Counted from the first letter of the stretch, positions 6,828 through 17,207 are shown. The stretch: 51,522 nt of DNA from Parasphingorhabdus sp. (GCA_030373505.1 JAUCYS010000018.1:1-51522), one strand, 5' to 3'. The notes: generated by a model from the letters alone, not told the origin. Program-made: numbers and translations.

Positions 6828-7955
6828 CTAAGAAACAGAATCAATCTGTGGCTGTTTGGAAATATCTGTTGCCTCTCCGGTCCGAAACAATTCCATCAGG
6901 GGCGCGTTGATGAAATAGACATTCCGGCCCGATTGATGTTTCACCAAAAGCCCTCCGTCCGCCAGTTGATCCAGATATTTTGCGGCCGTCTGACGGGAAA
7001 CGCTAAGGTCGTTCACCAGATAATCGATCCGCGTATAGGGATGCCGGAACAGGTTATTGAGCAGATCCTGGGAATATATCCTGCCGTGCTCGGACCGGAT
7101 TTCCTGCTTGTATCTTGCCATCAGATCGCGAATACCGCCGATGAGTTCGATGGTTTGAACCGAGGTTTCTGCGACTGCCGTGAGCATATAGATGAGCCAC
7201 GGTTCCCAGTCGCCCGTCTCGCGCACGGATTGCAGCAATTTGTAATAGTCACCCTTGTTCCGGGTGATGTACCGGCTGAGATAGAGGATCGGGATGTCGA
7301 GCAAGCCCTGCTGGGTAAGATAAAGCACATTGATGATCCGCCCCAACCGGCCATTGCCATCGGGAAAGGGGTGGATGCTCTCGAACTGATGATGAATGAT
7401 GGCCATTCTGACCAGTGGATCAAGATGCCTCATATCGTCGGCATTGATGAATTTTTCCAGCGCCGTCATATGGGCTATGACTTCATCGCCGCCCTGCGGT
7501 GGGACATAGACAATCTCTCCGGTCTGGTCATTCTTTAACGCGGTACCCGGCGCATTTCGAAAGCCGCCTTCCGTGCGCTTGAGGATCTGGAACATCGCAA
7601 TGATGGAATTGTTCGAAATTACGCCTTGCTTGCTGTGCAGGTCATTCAGACCGCTGCGAAGCGCATCGCGATAGAGCGCCACTTCCTTGGCGGCAGGCGA
7701 TGACGGATTTTCCGGGAACAGCGCCGCCTGAAACAGTTCATCCTGCGTGGTGACGATATTCTCGATCTCCGAACTCGCTTTGGCTTCCTGCAGCGACAAG
7801 GTGTCTATCAAAATGCCCTGGTTCGGGATGGTGGCCGCCCGGCCCTTTAGTTCGGCGAGGAAGCGATGGGCCAGCGCGGCATATTTGAGCACATGCCTGG
7901 TCTCCAGTTCACCCGGAGGCGGTAGATCGGGAATCTGATAGGTCGGTTTGAGCAT
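6828..7955 (-). CDS. Fic family AMP-transferase-type protein with winged helix
   Basis: A 375-residue protein: an N-terminal Fic_N region (about 1-110), the Fic core with the active-site motif HPFPDGNGRLGR (195-206), and a C-terminal winged-helix DNA-binding domain ('YLVNDLSVSRQTAAKYLDQLADGGLL', about 310-345). The motif S61-S-E-I-E-N66 matches the inhibitory [S/T]xxxE[G/N] helix, here placed before the Fic core (class II), so the enzyme is probably self-inhibited through E65. Fic proteins usually transfer AMP to Tyr/Ser/Thr of target proteins. The winged helix suggests that this one also binds DNA, perhaps its own palindrome-rich promoter just upstream. It is a stand-alone gene, with no separate antitoxin. 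Confidence 0.92.
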   Translation of the reverse strand: MLKPTYQIPDLPPPGELETRHVLKYAALAHRFLAELKGRAATIPNQGILIDTLSLQEAKASSEIENIVTTQDELFQAALFPENPSSPAAKEVALYRDALRSGLNDLHSKQGVISNNSIIAMFQILKRTEGGFRNAPGTALKNDQTGEIVYVPPQGGDEVIAHMTALEKFINADDMRHLDPLVRMAIIHHQFESIHPFPDGNGRLGRIINVLYLTQQGLLDIPILYLSRYITRNKGDYYKLLQSVRETGDWEPWLIYMLTAVAETSVQTIELIGGIRDLMARYKQEIRSEHGRIYSQDLLNNLFRHPYTRIDYLVNDLSVSRQTAAKYLDQLADGGLLVKHQSGRNVYFINAPLMELFRTGEATDISKQPQIDSVS

Positions 7956-7962
7956 GTTGCGG

Positions 7963-8034
7963 CTATCATGATAGGAATTAGCAGATAGCTAACATATCAT
8001 GATTATATGTTAAAGAAAGCGAATTTTTTTAACA
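7963..8034. promoter_or_regulatory. AT-rich operator region with nested palindromes ahead of fic
   Basis: Three perfect inverted repeats lie within 72 bp upstream of the Fic start: CTATCATGATAG (7963-7974, no spacer), AACATAT/ATATGTT (7991-7997 and 8005-8011) and TGTTAAA/TTTAACA (8008-8014 and 8028-8034). The centre ATCATGAT recurs in the first two, which is what one expects of repeated binding sites for one regulator. Confidence 0.7.
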
Positions 8035-8078
8035 TGAGAATGAACTGAGTGCGCTATCCCGATGTTTCCTATCCAGTC

Positions 8079-9179
8079 TCACAACAGCATTAGAAAAACG
8101 AGAAAGACAACTATTCCAATTGTCCACGCGGCACACCCCGAGTTGGCTTCAGAGACACCTAAATCAGAACCTCCAATAATAGACAGATTCTTAGCCAATT
8201 TCATTTCTCGCTTCATTATCTTTTCCCAATTGTCGGGAAGACTGAACTCGAATGTCTCACTAATTACCAGCGGCTTATCAGCCTCTTCAGCACGTTCTTC
8301 GTCAATCATCGAAACGATTCGGTCCAGACGATTTGGTAAATCTGCTAATTGATCAATCTGCGAACCCAATGCGTTTTTTAATAAGCCAATTAGAGTCTCA
8401 AACTCGTCAGATACTTTGACGCAACTTATGCGTTCCTCGTGAGAGACCACCTGCTCTAGGAGATCGCGCAACAGGATGCTAGTATGATGTATCTCTTCGA
8501 TATCGCCCGGTTCGCCCAAGGCTCCCCATGCTCGATTAAACCGTTCAAAAATTTTACCTACCGGTGCAATGAGCCCTGTCATCTCCCCCAAGCGCTCGCT
8601 AACCCAATCAAAAACCCTCCCGTCGTCGATATGTTCGGCAGCACCCACAAAAACTTCATCACGAATATCTCGAAGTTTTCGAAAAATTGGAGCGTTCAAG
8701 TATCGCAGTAATTCGGCCGTTAAACTCCATTCCCACCCTGCTGGTTTATCGATCGCTATACGGCGGATAATGGGTGGATAGTCAGCAAAGGGTAAAAGCT
8801 CGTCTTGAAGCAGGGCATATTCGAGCTTATCGGTCTGACTACCCAGATGTGACGCAACATATTCATCATGCTTCTCGCGCCAACCAAACAAAAGTGCTGA
8901 CGTAAATTTCTTAGGGTCATGGTCAATTTTTTTGTGACAATTGCGGCATAGCCAGATCGCATTTGAAATTTCGGACCTCAATTGATCCGTCATGTCTTTT
9001 TTGTATCGAGCTCGGCCGGGTCTTGCGGCAAATATGTGTGCTGCTTCGCCGATTATGGTCGCGCTTGATTGCTCCGTATTTGGGCCAGCTGTCGAAACAC
9101 GACAATCGGGATTACTGCACAAAAACCCCGCTCGCTTCGCAACCGTGTCTATCACCTTTTTAGAAAAATCTGGAGCCAT
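8079..9179 (-). CDS. HNH nuclease-type protein with C-terminal membrane anchor
   Basis: A 366-residue protein. An N-terminal HNH domain (about residues 1-108) has C21 and C26 of 'FLCSNPDC', the E-A-A-H of 'GEAAHIFAA', N73, and the C-x-x-C-H of 'LCRNCHKKID', ending 'LLFGWREKHDEY'. A long acidic helical middle region (about 115-335) of no recognised family follows. The extreme C-terminus is one hydrophobic helix ('AAWTIGIVVFLVFLMLL') that would anchor it in the membrane with the nuclease inside. The frame could extend to a GTG at 9221, but the ATG at 9179 better fits related HNH N-termini; neither has a clear ribosome site. Base composition is AT-richer than the neighbours. HNH proteins of this kind are common in defence islands; a DNA- or RNA-cutting role is inferred. 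Confidence 0.82.
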   Translation of the reverse strand: MAPDFSKKVIDTVAKRAGFLCSNPDCRVSTAGPNTEQSSATIIGEAAHIFAARPGRARYKKDMTDQLRSEISNAIWLCRNCHKKIDHDPKKFTSALLFGWREKHDEYVASHLGSQTDKLEYALLQDELLPFADYPPIIRRIAIDKPAGWEWSLTAELLRYLNAPIFRKLRDIRDEVFVGAAEHIDDGRVFDWVSERLGEMTGLIAPVGKIFERFNRAWGALGEPGDIEEIHHTSILLRDLLEQVVSHEERISCVKVSDEFETLIGLLKNALGSQIDQLADLPNRLDRIVSMIDEERAEEADKPLVISETFEFSLPDNWEKIMKREMKLAKNLSIIGGSDLGVSEANSGCAAWTIGIVVFLVFLMLL

Positions 9180-9254
9180 GGGCCAATCTAGACCAAGTTT
9201 TTGGATATGTGCAATATGCACGAGATTTGGGACACACGTGCAACAAACCGAAAA

Positions 9255-9512
9255 TTAGACCGTTTTCAATGCAGGCGCACCTCTCAGCAACCCCTCCGTG
9301 CTCAAATCCTCGTCGATTTCGGGCCAGTGGATGCCATAACCGCCGCCAGCGATTTCCCAGTGCGCTCGCTGTTCCGTCGTTGCCCCGCGCAGGCGTGGAT
9401 ACCAGGCCAGGGGCACGGAGATGGTCCGACCGTCCATCAGATCCACGATCAGGCTGTCATCGCTGCAGCGCAAGTCAGCGCCGCGTTCATCGGGGGTTTT
9501 GGCGGAATTCAT
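9255..9512 (-). CDS. DUF2442 domain protein
   Basis: An 85-residue protein with the DUF2442 pattern: 'LIVDLMDGRTISVPLAWYPRL', then 'HWEIAGGGYGIHWPEIDEDLSTEGLL'. DUF2442 proteins usually sit next to a DUF4160 gene and are suspected of a toxin-antitoxin-like or regulatory role. Here no DUF4160 partner is present on either side, so this is an orphan copy. It lies in the same accessory stretch as the HNH and Fic genes, 75 bp upstream of the HNH start on the same strand. Function unknown. Confidence 0.85.
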   Translation of the reverse strand: MNSAKTPDERGADLRCSDDSLIVDLMDGRTISVPLAWYPRLRGATTEQRAHWEIAGGGYGIHWPEIDEDLSTEGLLRGAPALKTV

Positions 9513-9591
9513 CTGCCCATTTTAGCTACTTCGTGACTTCGTGAGAAACAGGATTTTACCGGTGGCGTTTTCGGGACAGGCACCACCCCAA

Positions 9592-9620
9592 CCCCTCCTC
9601 TGAAGAGGAGGGGCTTTTTT
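9592..9620 (+). repeat. GC-rich hairpin repeat with T-run
   Basis: CCCCTCCTCT/AGAGGAGGGG (9592-9601 and 9604-9613) is followed by CTTTTTT on the plus strand, just past the thiC stop. It resembles the hairpins at 1670-1689 and 1731-1746. The T-run is on the plus strand, while thiC is transcribed leftwards, so it looks like an inserted repeat and not a dedicated thiC terminator. Confidence 0.6.
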
Positions 9621-9624
9621 GGGG

Positions 9625-11550
<1,926 letters not shown>

Positions 11551-11597
11551 TCATTCACGGAACGAGGGCGGGATCTTTCCAAATCCGCTCCCTCCCT

Positions 11598-11717
11598 CCG
11601 CCGGTAAGCCCGTCTGCACGGTGCCGGATCAGGTTCAGCGGGTCGCAGGGCGTTACACCTGCCTCTCAGACGCATTTACGAGTCCCATCAAAATTTGATG
11701 GGATGGCGACTCCCCGG
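11598..11717 (-). ncRNA. TPP riboswitch controlling thiC
   Basis: On the minus strand the two hallmark segments are present: CTGAGA (complement of 11664-11669) and CCGCTGAACCTGATCCGG (complement of 11624-11641). An additional perfect hairpin, CCCATCAAA/TTTGATGGG (11684-11702), forms an extended P3-type arm, and GGGGAGTC follows towards the 5' end. Ends are approximate. It lies about 65 nt upstream of the thiC start; TPP binding would reduce expression. Confidence 0.93.
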
Positions 11718-11789
11718 GGATGGGCGGATGGTAAAGGCTCGGGCGGTCGATGTCATGCCCTTTCTGGAAAGCGTGTCGGGTGACGATGT

Positions 11790-11807
11790 TTTAACCAGAC
11801 GGTTAAA
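11790..11807. promoter_or_regulatory. Operator-like palindrome upstream of the monooxygenase-esterase gene
   Basis: TTTAACC and GGTTAAA are perfect 7-bp arms around AGAC, 73 bp before the start of the fusion gene and next to AT-rich promoter-like DNA (TAGAATAGTATCT). The form suits a dimeric TetR-type regulator, but none is encoded adjacent. Confidence 0.5.
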
Positions 11808-11879
11808 TAGAATAGTATCTTCCAAAATGATCTGCTATTCCGGGCACCAGGCCCGCAGAGGCGCAGACTGGAGAGAAAG

Positions 11880-14459
11880 ATGAAGCAATCGAGCAAGCCG
11901 CAGCTGGATGTGATCGTGGTCGGGGCAGGCTTTGCCGGCCTCTATCTGCTGCACAAGTTTCGGCAGATGGGGCTTTCCGCCCGCGCCTTCGAAGCGGGCG
12001 ACGATGTCGGCGGCACCTGGTACTGGAACCGCTATCCCGGAGCGCGCTGCGATATCGAGAGCATCGACTATTCGTTCAGCTTCGACCCCTATCTCGAGCA
12101 GGAATGGGAGTGGAGCGAGAAATATGCGACCCAGCCCGAAATCCTGCGCTATGCCCGGCATGTCGCCGAGCGCTTTGATTTGCGACGGGACATCACATTC
12201 GGCACGCGAGTGGAACAGGCGGTCTGGGACGAGGATAACACCTGCTGGAACGTCACCACCGACCGGGGCGAGACGGTCAGCGGGCGGTTTTTCATCATGG
12301 CGACCGGCTGCCTGTCGCAGCCCAAGGATATCGATATCCCGGGCGTCGAGCATTTCAACGGCGATATTTACCGCACCCATAGCTGGCCACATGACGGGGT
12401 GGATTTCACCGGCCAGAGAGTCGGGATCATCGGCACCGGATCGTCGGGCATCCAGTCGATCCCGCTGATCGCCGAACAGGCCGAGCATACCACCGTCTTC
12501 CAGCGCACCGCCAATTATTCGATTCCCGCCGGCAATGGCCCGATCGCGGAAGAGAAACTGGCTGTGAAGCAGCGCTATCAGGATTACCGCGAGGAAGCGC
12601 GCTGGACCAAGACCGGCGTGCCGGGCAAGGAGGGGATGGATTTTGCCCTGACCGTGTCCGAGGAAGAGCGGCAGCAACGCTATCAGGCGCTGTGGGACAA
12701 GGGCGCGATTCCGCATCTCGGCTCGGAATTTGCCGATCTGCTGATCGACGAGAAGGCCAATGACACGCTGGCGCAATTTGTCCGCAGCCAGATCCGCAGC
12801 GTGATCGAGGACAGCAAGGTCGCCGACATATTGACCCCGACCGAATTTCCAATCTGTACCAAGCGCGCCTGTCTCGACACCCATTATTATCAGACCTTCA
12901 ACAGGCCCAATGTCGAGATTGTCGATATCAAGGCCGATCCCATCCGCTCGATCACCGCAACCGGGATCGCCACGCGCGACCGGGAGTTTGCCTTTGATGC
13001 GATCGTCTTTGCGACCGGCTTCGATGCCATGACCGGGGCGCTGCTGGCGATCGATATCCGGGGGCGTGAGGGCCAGAGCCTGAAGCAGAAATGGGCGGAC
13101 GGGCCGCTCAACTATCTCGGGCTGACGGTCGAGGGCTTTCCCAATTTCTTCATGATCACCGGACCCGGCAGCCCGTCGGTCTTGTCCAACATGATCGTTT
13201 CGATCGAGCAGCATGTCGAGTGGATTGCCGATTGTCTTGACTATATGGACCACGAAAATCTGACGCGGATCGAGCCGACCCTAACTGCGGAAACCGGCTG
13301 GGTCGAATATGGCACGGCGACCAGCGACATGACGCTCTTTCCGCAGGCCAAGTCCTGGTACATGGGCGCCAATGTACCGGGCAAGCCGCGGGTCTGCCTG
13401 CCCTATGTCGGCGGCGTCGCGGCCTATCGGCGGGTGTGCAATGATGTGGCGCGGCAGGACTATCTCGGCTTCCGCTTCTCCGGCCCGGGCGGTGATCGCT
13501 GCAACGACGGGCTGGTCCGGCGGCAGCAGCCGGACGTGGTCGCGCTGCTCGAACTGCTGGCCGAGATGGAGCTGCCGCCATTCGACAGCATGTCGCCGGA
13601 ACAGGCGCGCGCGACCTCGGTGGCGATGAATGCGGGCAATCCGCCGGGACCGGCGGTCGGCGAAGTGGTCGACGGCAGCTATCCGGGCGCGGACGGGCCG
13701 GTCGAATATCGCCTCTACCGGCCGGACAGCCCGGGGCCGCATCCGGTCACCGTCTATTTCCACGGCGGCGGCTGGGTGCTGGGCGACCACACATCCGATG
13801 ACGCGCTGTGCCGCGACCTGTGCGCGAACAGCGGCAGCATCATCCTGTCCGCCAATTATCGCCACGCGCCGGAAGCGCCCTTCCCTGCCGCGGTCGACGA
13901 TGCCTTTGCGGCGGTGCAATGGGCCGCGAGGAACAGCGAGACGCTTGGCGGGGTCGCGGGGGAACTGGCGGTCTGCGGCTGGAGCGCGGGCGGCAATCTC
14001 GCCGCCGTGGTCTGCCAGCTGGCGCGCGATGCCGGAGGGCCGGATATCCGCGGTCAGGTGCTGATCACGCCGGTGGTCGATGCCGGCGATGACAGTCCGT
14101 CCATGGCCGACAATGCCGAAGGCTTTGTGCTCACCCGGGCGCTGATGGACTGGTTCTGGCGCCATTATGCCGATCCGACGCAGCGCCGCGATCCGAAGGC
14201 TTCACCCTTGCTGGCCGCTGATCTGTCCGGCCTGCCGCCGGCGCTTGTCATCACCGCCGAATTTGATCCGCTGCGCGACCAGGGCAAGGCCTATGCCGAG
14301 GCACTGGCGGCTGCGGGGACCGAGGCGCGCCATATCAATTATCCGGGGCAGATCCATACATCCTTCGCCGCCGTCGGCGCGATCCCGACCGCCAACGCGG
14401 CGCGCCAGGAGGCGGCAGCGGCGCTGCGCGCCTGTTTCAGGGTGATGGAGACGGCTTAA
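11880..14459 (+). CDS. Fused Baeyer-Villiger-type monooxygenase and HSL-family esterase
   Basis: One 859-residue frame joins two enzymes. Residues 1 to about 535 are a flavoprotein monooxygenase: FAD site G15-A-G-F-A-G20, '[15 protein letters not shown]' (44-58) and NADPH site G185-T-G-S-S-G190. The Baeyer-Villiger fingerprint FxGxxxHxxxWP appears as [12 protein letters not shown] (159-170), with Arg165 where the conserved His should be and a His two places later. Residues from about 570 to 859 are an alpha/beta hydrolase of the hormone-sensitive-lipase type: oxyanion motif HGGGW (628-632), nucleophile in GWSAG (Ser702), Asp796 and His826. A sensible reaction pair is ketone to ester, then ester cleavage; the substrate (cyclic ketone, steroid or terpenoid) is unknown. 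Ribosome site GGAGAG precedes the ATG. Confidence 0.9.
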   Translation: MKQSSKPQLDVIVVGAGFAGLYLLHKFRQMGLSARAFEAGDDVGGTWYWNRYPGARCDIESIDYSFSFDPYLEQEWEWSEKYATQPEILRYARHVAERFDLRRDITFGTRVEQAVWDEDNTCWNVTTDRGETVSGRFFIMATGCLSQPKDIDIPGVEHFNGDIYRTHSWPHDGVDFTGQRVGIIGTGSSGIQSIPLIAEQAEHTTVFQRTANYSIPAGNGPIAEEKLAVKQRYQDYREEARWTKTGVPGKEGMDFALTVSEEERQQRYQALWDKGAIPHLGSEFADLLIDEKANDTLAQFVRSQIRSVIEDSKVADILTPTEFPICTKRACLDTHYYQTFNRPNVEIVDIKADPIRSITATGIATRDREFAFDAIVFATGFDAMTGALLAIDIRGREGQSLKQKWADGPLNYLGLTVEGFPNFFMITGPGSPSVLSNMIVSIEQHVEWIADCLDYMDHENLTRIEPTLTAETGWVEYGTATSDMTLFPQAKSWYMGANVPGKPRVCLPYVGGVAAYRRVCNDVARQDYLGFRFSGPGGDRCNDGLVRRQQPDVVALLELLAEMELPPFDSMSPEQARATSVAMNAGNPPGPAVGEVVDGSYPGADGPVEYRLYRPDSPGPHPVTVYFHGGGWVLGDHTSDDALCRDLCANSGSIILSANYRHAPEAPFPAAVDDAFAAVQWAARNSETLGGVAGELAVCGWSAGGNLAAVVCQLARDAGGPDIRGQVLITPVVDAGDDSPSMADNAEGFVLTRALMDWFWRHYADPTQRRDPKASPLLAADLSGLPPALVITAEFDPLRDQGKAYAEALAAAGTEARHINYPGQIHTSFAAVGAIPTANAARQEAAAALRACFRVMETA

Positions 14460-14483
14460 GTCTGACGGGATGAACGGGTGCGC

Positions 14484-14891
14484 TCAGCCCATCTGCAGGC
14501 GGACCAGAGCGGCGAAAATGGCGGCCAGGCCGATGATGATCGAAAGGCCGGCCCAGATGCGGCTGGTGCTGCCCATCAGCTTGCCGGCGAAGTTCAGAAA
14601 CCAGTCGCCGACCGCCAGGATCAGCGCCCCTTCGATGAATATCCAGGCGCCAAGCACGGTGATCAATATCGAGAGCGGATCTGCCGGGTTCCAGGGATTG
14701 ACCAGATAGATGATCGCGCCAATCGCCAGGGTGACAAAGCCGGTCAGAAATTGCAGCGCATGGCTGTCGCGAAACTCCTGCACCATTTTGGCCCAGAAAC
14801 CTGGCCGGCGAAATTCGCCCAGCCCGGCCGCAACCGCGTAGAGGCCGATGAAGAAGGTGATCCATCCGGTGATATTGCCTGAGTTGCCCAT
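14484..14891 (-). CDS. Small four-helix membrane protein
   Basis: A 135-residue integral membrane protein of no named function. Four hydrophobic segments are visible: 'ITGWITFFIGLYAVAAGLG', 'FLTGFVTLAIGAIIYLV', 'ILITVLGAWIFIEGALILAV' and 'IWAGLSIIIGLAAIFAALV'. The loop 'RRPGFWAKMVQEFRDSHAL' between the first two is charged and probably cytoplasmic. It is convergent with the monooxygenase-esterase gene (24 bp apart). Nothing in the sequence points to transport or catalysis. The 194 bp upstream of its start hold no other gene. Confidence 0.8.
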   Translation of the reverse strand: MGNSGNITGWITFFIGLYAVAAGLGEFRRPGFWAKMVQEFRDSHALQFLTGFVTLAIGAIIYLVNPWNPADPLSILITVLGAWIFIEGALILAVGDWFLNFAGKLMGSTSRIWAGLSIIIGLAAIFAALVRLQMG

Positions 14892-15085
14892 CGCGTCTCT
14901 CCTGATGCCATGACTGCGAAAGAGCCTGTCCGATACGGCCAGAAACCCGCCCCTTCCTACCCCGGTATATCCGTCTGTACAAGGCCGGAGCCGCTTTTTC
15001 GGATCGGGTCGCGATACACGTGCATGCTGTCAGATGTCAGGACGAAGCAGAGAGCTGGCCAGGAGCGTTTAAAGCTGATATTTGA

Positions 15086-15496
15086 TCAGCCAAAGGGCGT
15101 CGCGAATTCCAGCCGCACGCCGCCGGGGATGGCACAGATGAAATGGCGGACCGCAGACCCTTCGCCGATCGGACAGGGATCAAATTCAATCGCGACTCCC
15201 GGCCATGCGCTGACCCGCTCGAACACGACTTCCAGCGCGGATTCGTCGGCTACACCGATCGCGAGATGGTGAAGACCGACATTCTTCTTGCGGTCGAATG
15301 CCGTCGCGGTTGCCGGATCGCCCACTTGCCAGAGCGTGATCAACGTTGAACCGTCGGTTATGAAACGGGCCGGATAGTCGGGCACGCCGCCGACTAGCTG
15401 ATAACCGAGCGCTTCGCAGAAGAAGTCGCGCGTCGCTTCGATATCGGGGACGGCCAGCCCGACATGGTGCACTCCGGTGGTCAGGTTCTTGGTCAT
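15086..15496 (-). CDS. VOC family (glyoxalase/dioxygenase fold) protein
   Basis: A single-domain VOC protein of 136 residues. 'GVHHVGLAVPDIEATRDFFCEALGYQLV' is the first beta-alpha-beta unit with the metal-binding His, 'VGLHHLAIGVADESALEVVFERV' is the second unit with another His, and 'GVRLEFATP' carries the final Glu, so a metal site can be completed. An ATG at 15502 is also in frame, but AGGAG is only one base from it and 7 nt from the ATG at 15496, which is therefore chosen. It follows the PNPOx-like gene with almost no gap, so the two are probably one operon. Substrate not predictable. Confidence 0.88.
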   Translation of the reverse strand: MTKNLTTGVHHVGLAVPDIEATRDFFCEALGYQLVGGVPDYPARFITDGSTLITLWQVGDPATATAFDRKKNVGLHHLAIGVADESALEVVFERVSAWPGVAIEFDPCPIGEGSAVRHFICAIPGGVRLEFATPFG

Positions 15497-15498
15497 GT

Positions 15499-16149
15499 TC
15501 ATTCTCCTCGTTCGGGTTTTACGGAAGCCTCAGCGGTTCGCAACTGCACCACTTCGGATCTCAGCTGCTCCAGTTCGGCGGTCAAAGGCCCGACCGCCGC
15601 GGCAATTTCTGCTTCGGTGAAGCGCGGTGTGATATATTGCGGGCAATTCCAGTCGAAGCCGATCACCTCGATGACATAGATGCGTTCGACCACCGCCGTG
15701 TCTTCTGGACTGATCAGCGAGGCGAGGAGCGCGGGATCTTCATCCGGTTCAACAATATTTGCCTTACCGAGAATCTTCAGGCGCCGCCGGTTGGGATAGT
15801 CCATCAGGAACAGGGACACGCGCGGCTCTGCCTGCAGATTGCTGGTACTGATATACTGTTTGTTGCCGGGATAGTCGGCAAAGGCCACACGATTGCCGTC
15901 GAGCAATTTCAGAAATCCGGCGGAGCCACCGCGATGCTGGACATAGGGCCATCCATCGGCGGTAACGCTCGCGATATAGAAACTGTCCCGCGCGGCGAGG
16001 AACATTGCTTCCTTCTTGCCGAGCAAATCGGGGCTGCCGTCACCCCCCTCTTCCATTCGGGCATAGGTGCCACGCGAGCCGGCCTGTTGCTGCAGGGCCC
16101 GCGCGGCATCGGTGAACAAGGTTCGGATGTAGTTTTGCGCCACGGTCAT
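15499..16149 (-). CDS. Pyridoxamine 5'-phosphate oxidase-family flavoprotein
   Basis: A 216-residue protein of the FMN-binding split-barrel type. 'RDSFYIASVTADGWPYVQHRGGSAGFLKLLDGNRVAFADYPGNKQYISTSNL' and 'RVSLFLMDYPNRRRLKILGKANIV' are the characteristic barrel strands. The C-terminal stretch from about residue 180 is a predicted coiled helix ('LTAELEQLRSEVVQLRTAEA'). The sequence is not a true PdxH; related proteins act on small oxidised or electrophilic compounds, or have no known substrate. It is divergent from a LysR gene 149 bp away, which is the classical layout for a regulator and its target, and the VOC gene follows directly. Confidence 0.88.
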   Translation of the reverse strand: MTVAQNYIRTLFTDAARALQQQAGSRGTYARMEEGGDGSPDLLGKKEAMFLAARDSFYIASVTADGWPYVQHRGGSAGFLKLLDGNRVAFADYPGNKQYISTSNLQAEPRVSLFLMDYPNRRRLKILGKANIVEPDEDPALLASLISPEDTAVVERIYVIEVIGFDWNCPQYITPRFTEAEIAAAVGPLTAELEQLRSEVVQLRTAEASVKPERGE

Positions 16150-16248
16150 TCTCCCGGTTGGCGCGGCCGGAAGGGTCCGGGGGTCTGTGGAGGGAGGGAT
16201 GAAATCCTACCGACCGCGCAAGGCTGCAAATAGTCCATTGCGTGCGCG

Positions 16249-16261
16249 ATGATAATATCAT
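16249..16261. promoter_or_regulatory. Candidate LysR operator in the divergent promoter
   Basis: ATGATA-A-TATCAT is a perfect 13-bp dyad in the AT-rich gap between the PNPOx-like gene and the LysR gene. Its position suits a shared site for repressing the regulator gene and controlling the divergent operon. Confidence 0.45.
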
Positions 16262-16298
16262 AATTTCGAACTTCACTATTTCATATTTGGTAATAATC

Positions 16299-17207
16299 AT
16301 GGATCGATTGCAGACGCTCGAAATGTTTGTCGCGGTCGCCGATCGAGGAGGATTTGCCGCCGCGGCGAAGGCGCTGAACGTGTCCCCGCCAACGGTCACC
16401 CGTGCGATCAGCGAACTGGAAGGCCGTTTGGGAGTGTCGCTGTTCCACCGTTCCACGCGCGCTGTGGCGCTGACCGATGACGGCGCGAGTTTTCTGCCCA
16501 ATGCGCGACAGATCCTGGCGGACATTCAGGATGCCGAGCGACAGGTATCCGGCGCGCACAGCGAACCCCGGGGTCAATTTTATGTCACCGCACCGGTGAT
16601 GTTCGGACGGCTGCATGTTCTGCCGGTGATCGCCGATATGCTGGAGCGATATGAACAGCTCGATGTCCGAATGATGCTGATCGATCGCAATGTCCGGATT
16701 GTCGAGGAAGGTATCGACGTCGCGGCGAGAATCGGCCCGTTGACGGACAGCAGCCTGCTGGCGGTGCCGATCGGATTTGTTCGCCAGAAACTGGTCGCAA
16801 GCCCGGCCTATCTGGATCGACATGGCCATCCTGACAAGGCCTCCGATCTCACCCACCATCAGATCATTGGCACAACAGGACCGCGGGCGATCAGCAAATG
16901 GCTTTCGGATGACAAGCCGGTAAAGACGAAGCCGCGCTTGCTGGTCAATACTGTGGATTCAGCAATTGCTTCGGCAGAAGCCGGACTGGGTATCGCCAAT
17001 CTGCTCAGCTATCAGGTCGACGAGCCTATCCGTCAGGGAAGGCTGGTCGAGATTCTTAAACCCGCCGCACCAACGTTGCTGCCGATCAGCCTGCTGTTCG
17101 ACAACGGACGCCGCAGTTTGCCGGCGACGCGGATATTCATCGATGCAATGAAAGCCAGAGCCGCTGAACAGGGACTAGCCAGCGCAGACAGCGCTCAGAA
17201 CGTGTAA
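16299..17207 (+). CDS. LysR family transcriptional regulator
   Basis: A 302-residue LysR protein. The N-terminal winged helix-turn-helix is 'LQTLEMFVAVADRGGFAAAAKALNVSPPTVTRAISELEGRLGVSLFHRSTR' (about 4-54), followed by the effector-binding domain, including 'GVDVAARIG'-like text at 'EEGIDVAARIGPLTDSSLLAVPIG'. The ATG at 16299 is chosen because the family begins 'MDRLQTLEMF'; the longer frame from 16242 adds a non-homologous tail. The gene is divergent from the PNPOx-VOC pair and is the likely regulator of it. Its last 13 bp overlap the 3' end of the convergent MipA gene. Confidence 0.93.
   Translation: MDRLQTLEMFVAVADRGGFAAAAKALNVSPPTVTRAISELEGRLGVSLFHRSTRAVALTDDGASFLPNARQILADIQDAERQVSGAHSEPRGQFYVTAPVMFGRLHVLPVIADMLERYEQLDVRMMLIDRNVRIVEEGIDVAARIGPLTDSSLLAVPIGFVRQKLVASPAYLDRHGHPDKASDLTHHQIIGTTGPRAISKWLSDDKPVKTKPRLLVNTVDSAIASAEAGLGIANLLSYQVDEPIRQGRLVEILKPAAPTLLPISLLFDNGRRSLPATRIFIDAMKARAAEQGLASADSAQNV

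Noticed and set aside
9592..9620. Terminator for thiC
   Set aside because: The T-run is on the plus strand, and thiC is transcribed leftwards; kept as a repeat.
11835..13253. 472-codon open frame on the minus strand within the monooxygenase part
   Set aside because: Antisense to a clear FAD/NADPH enzyme; no recognisable family.
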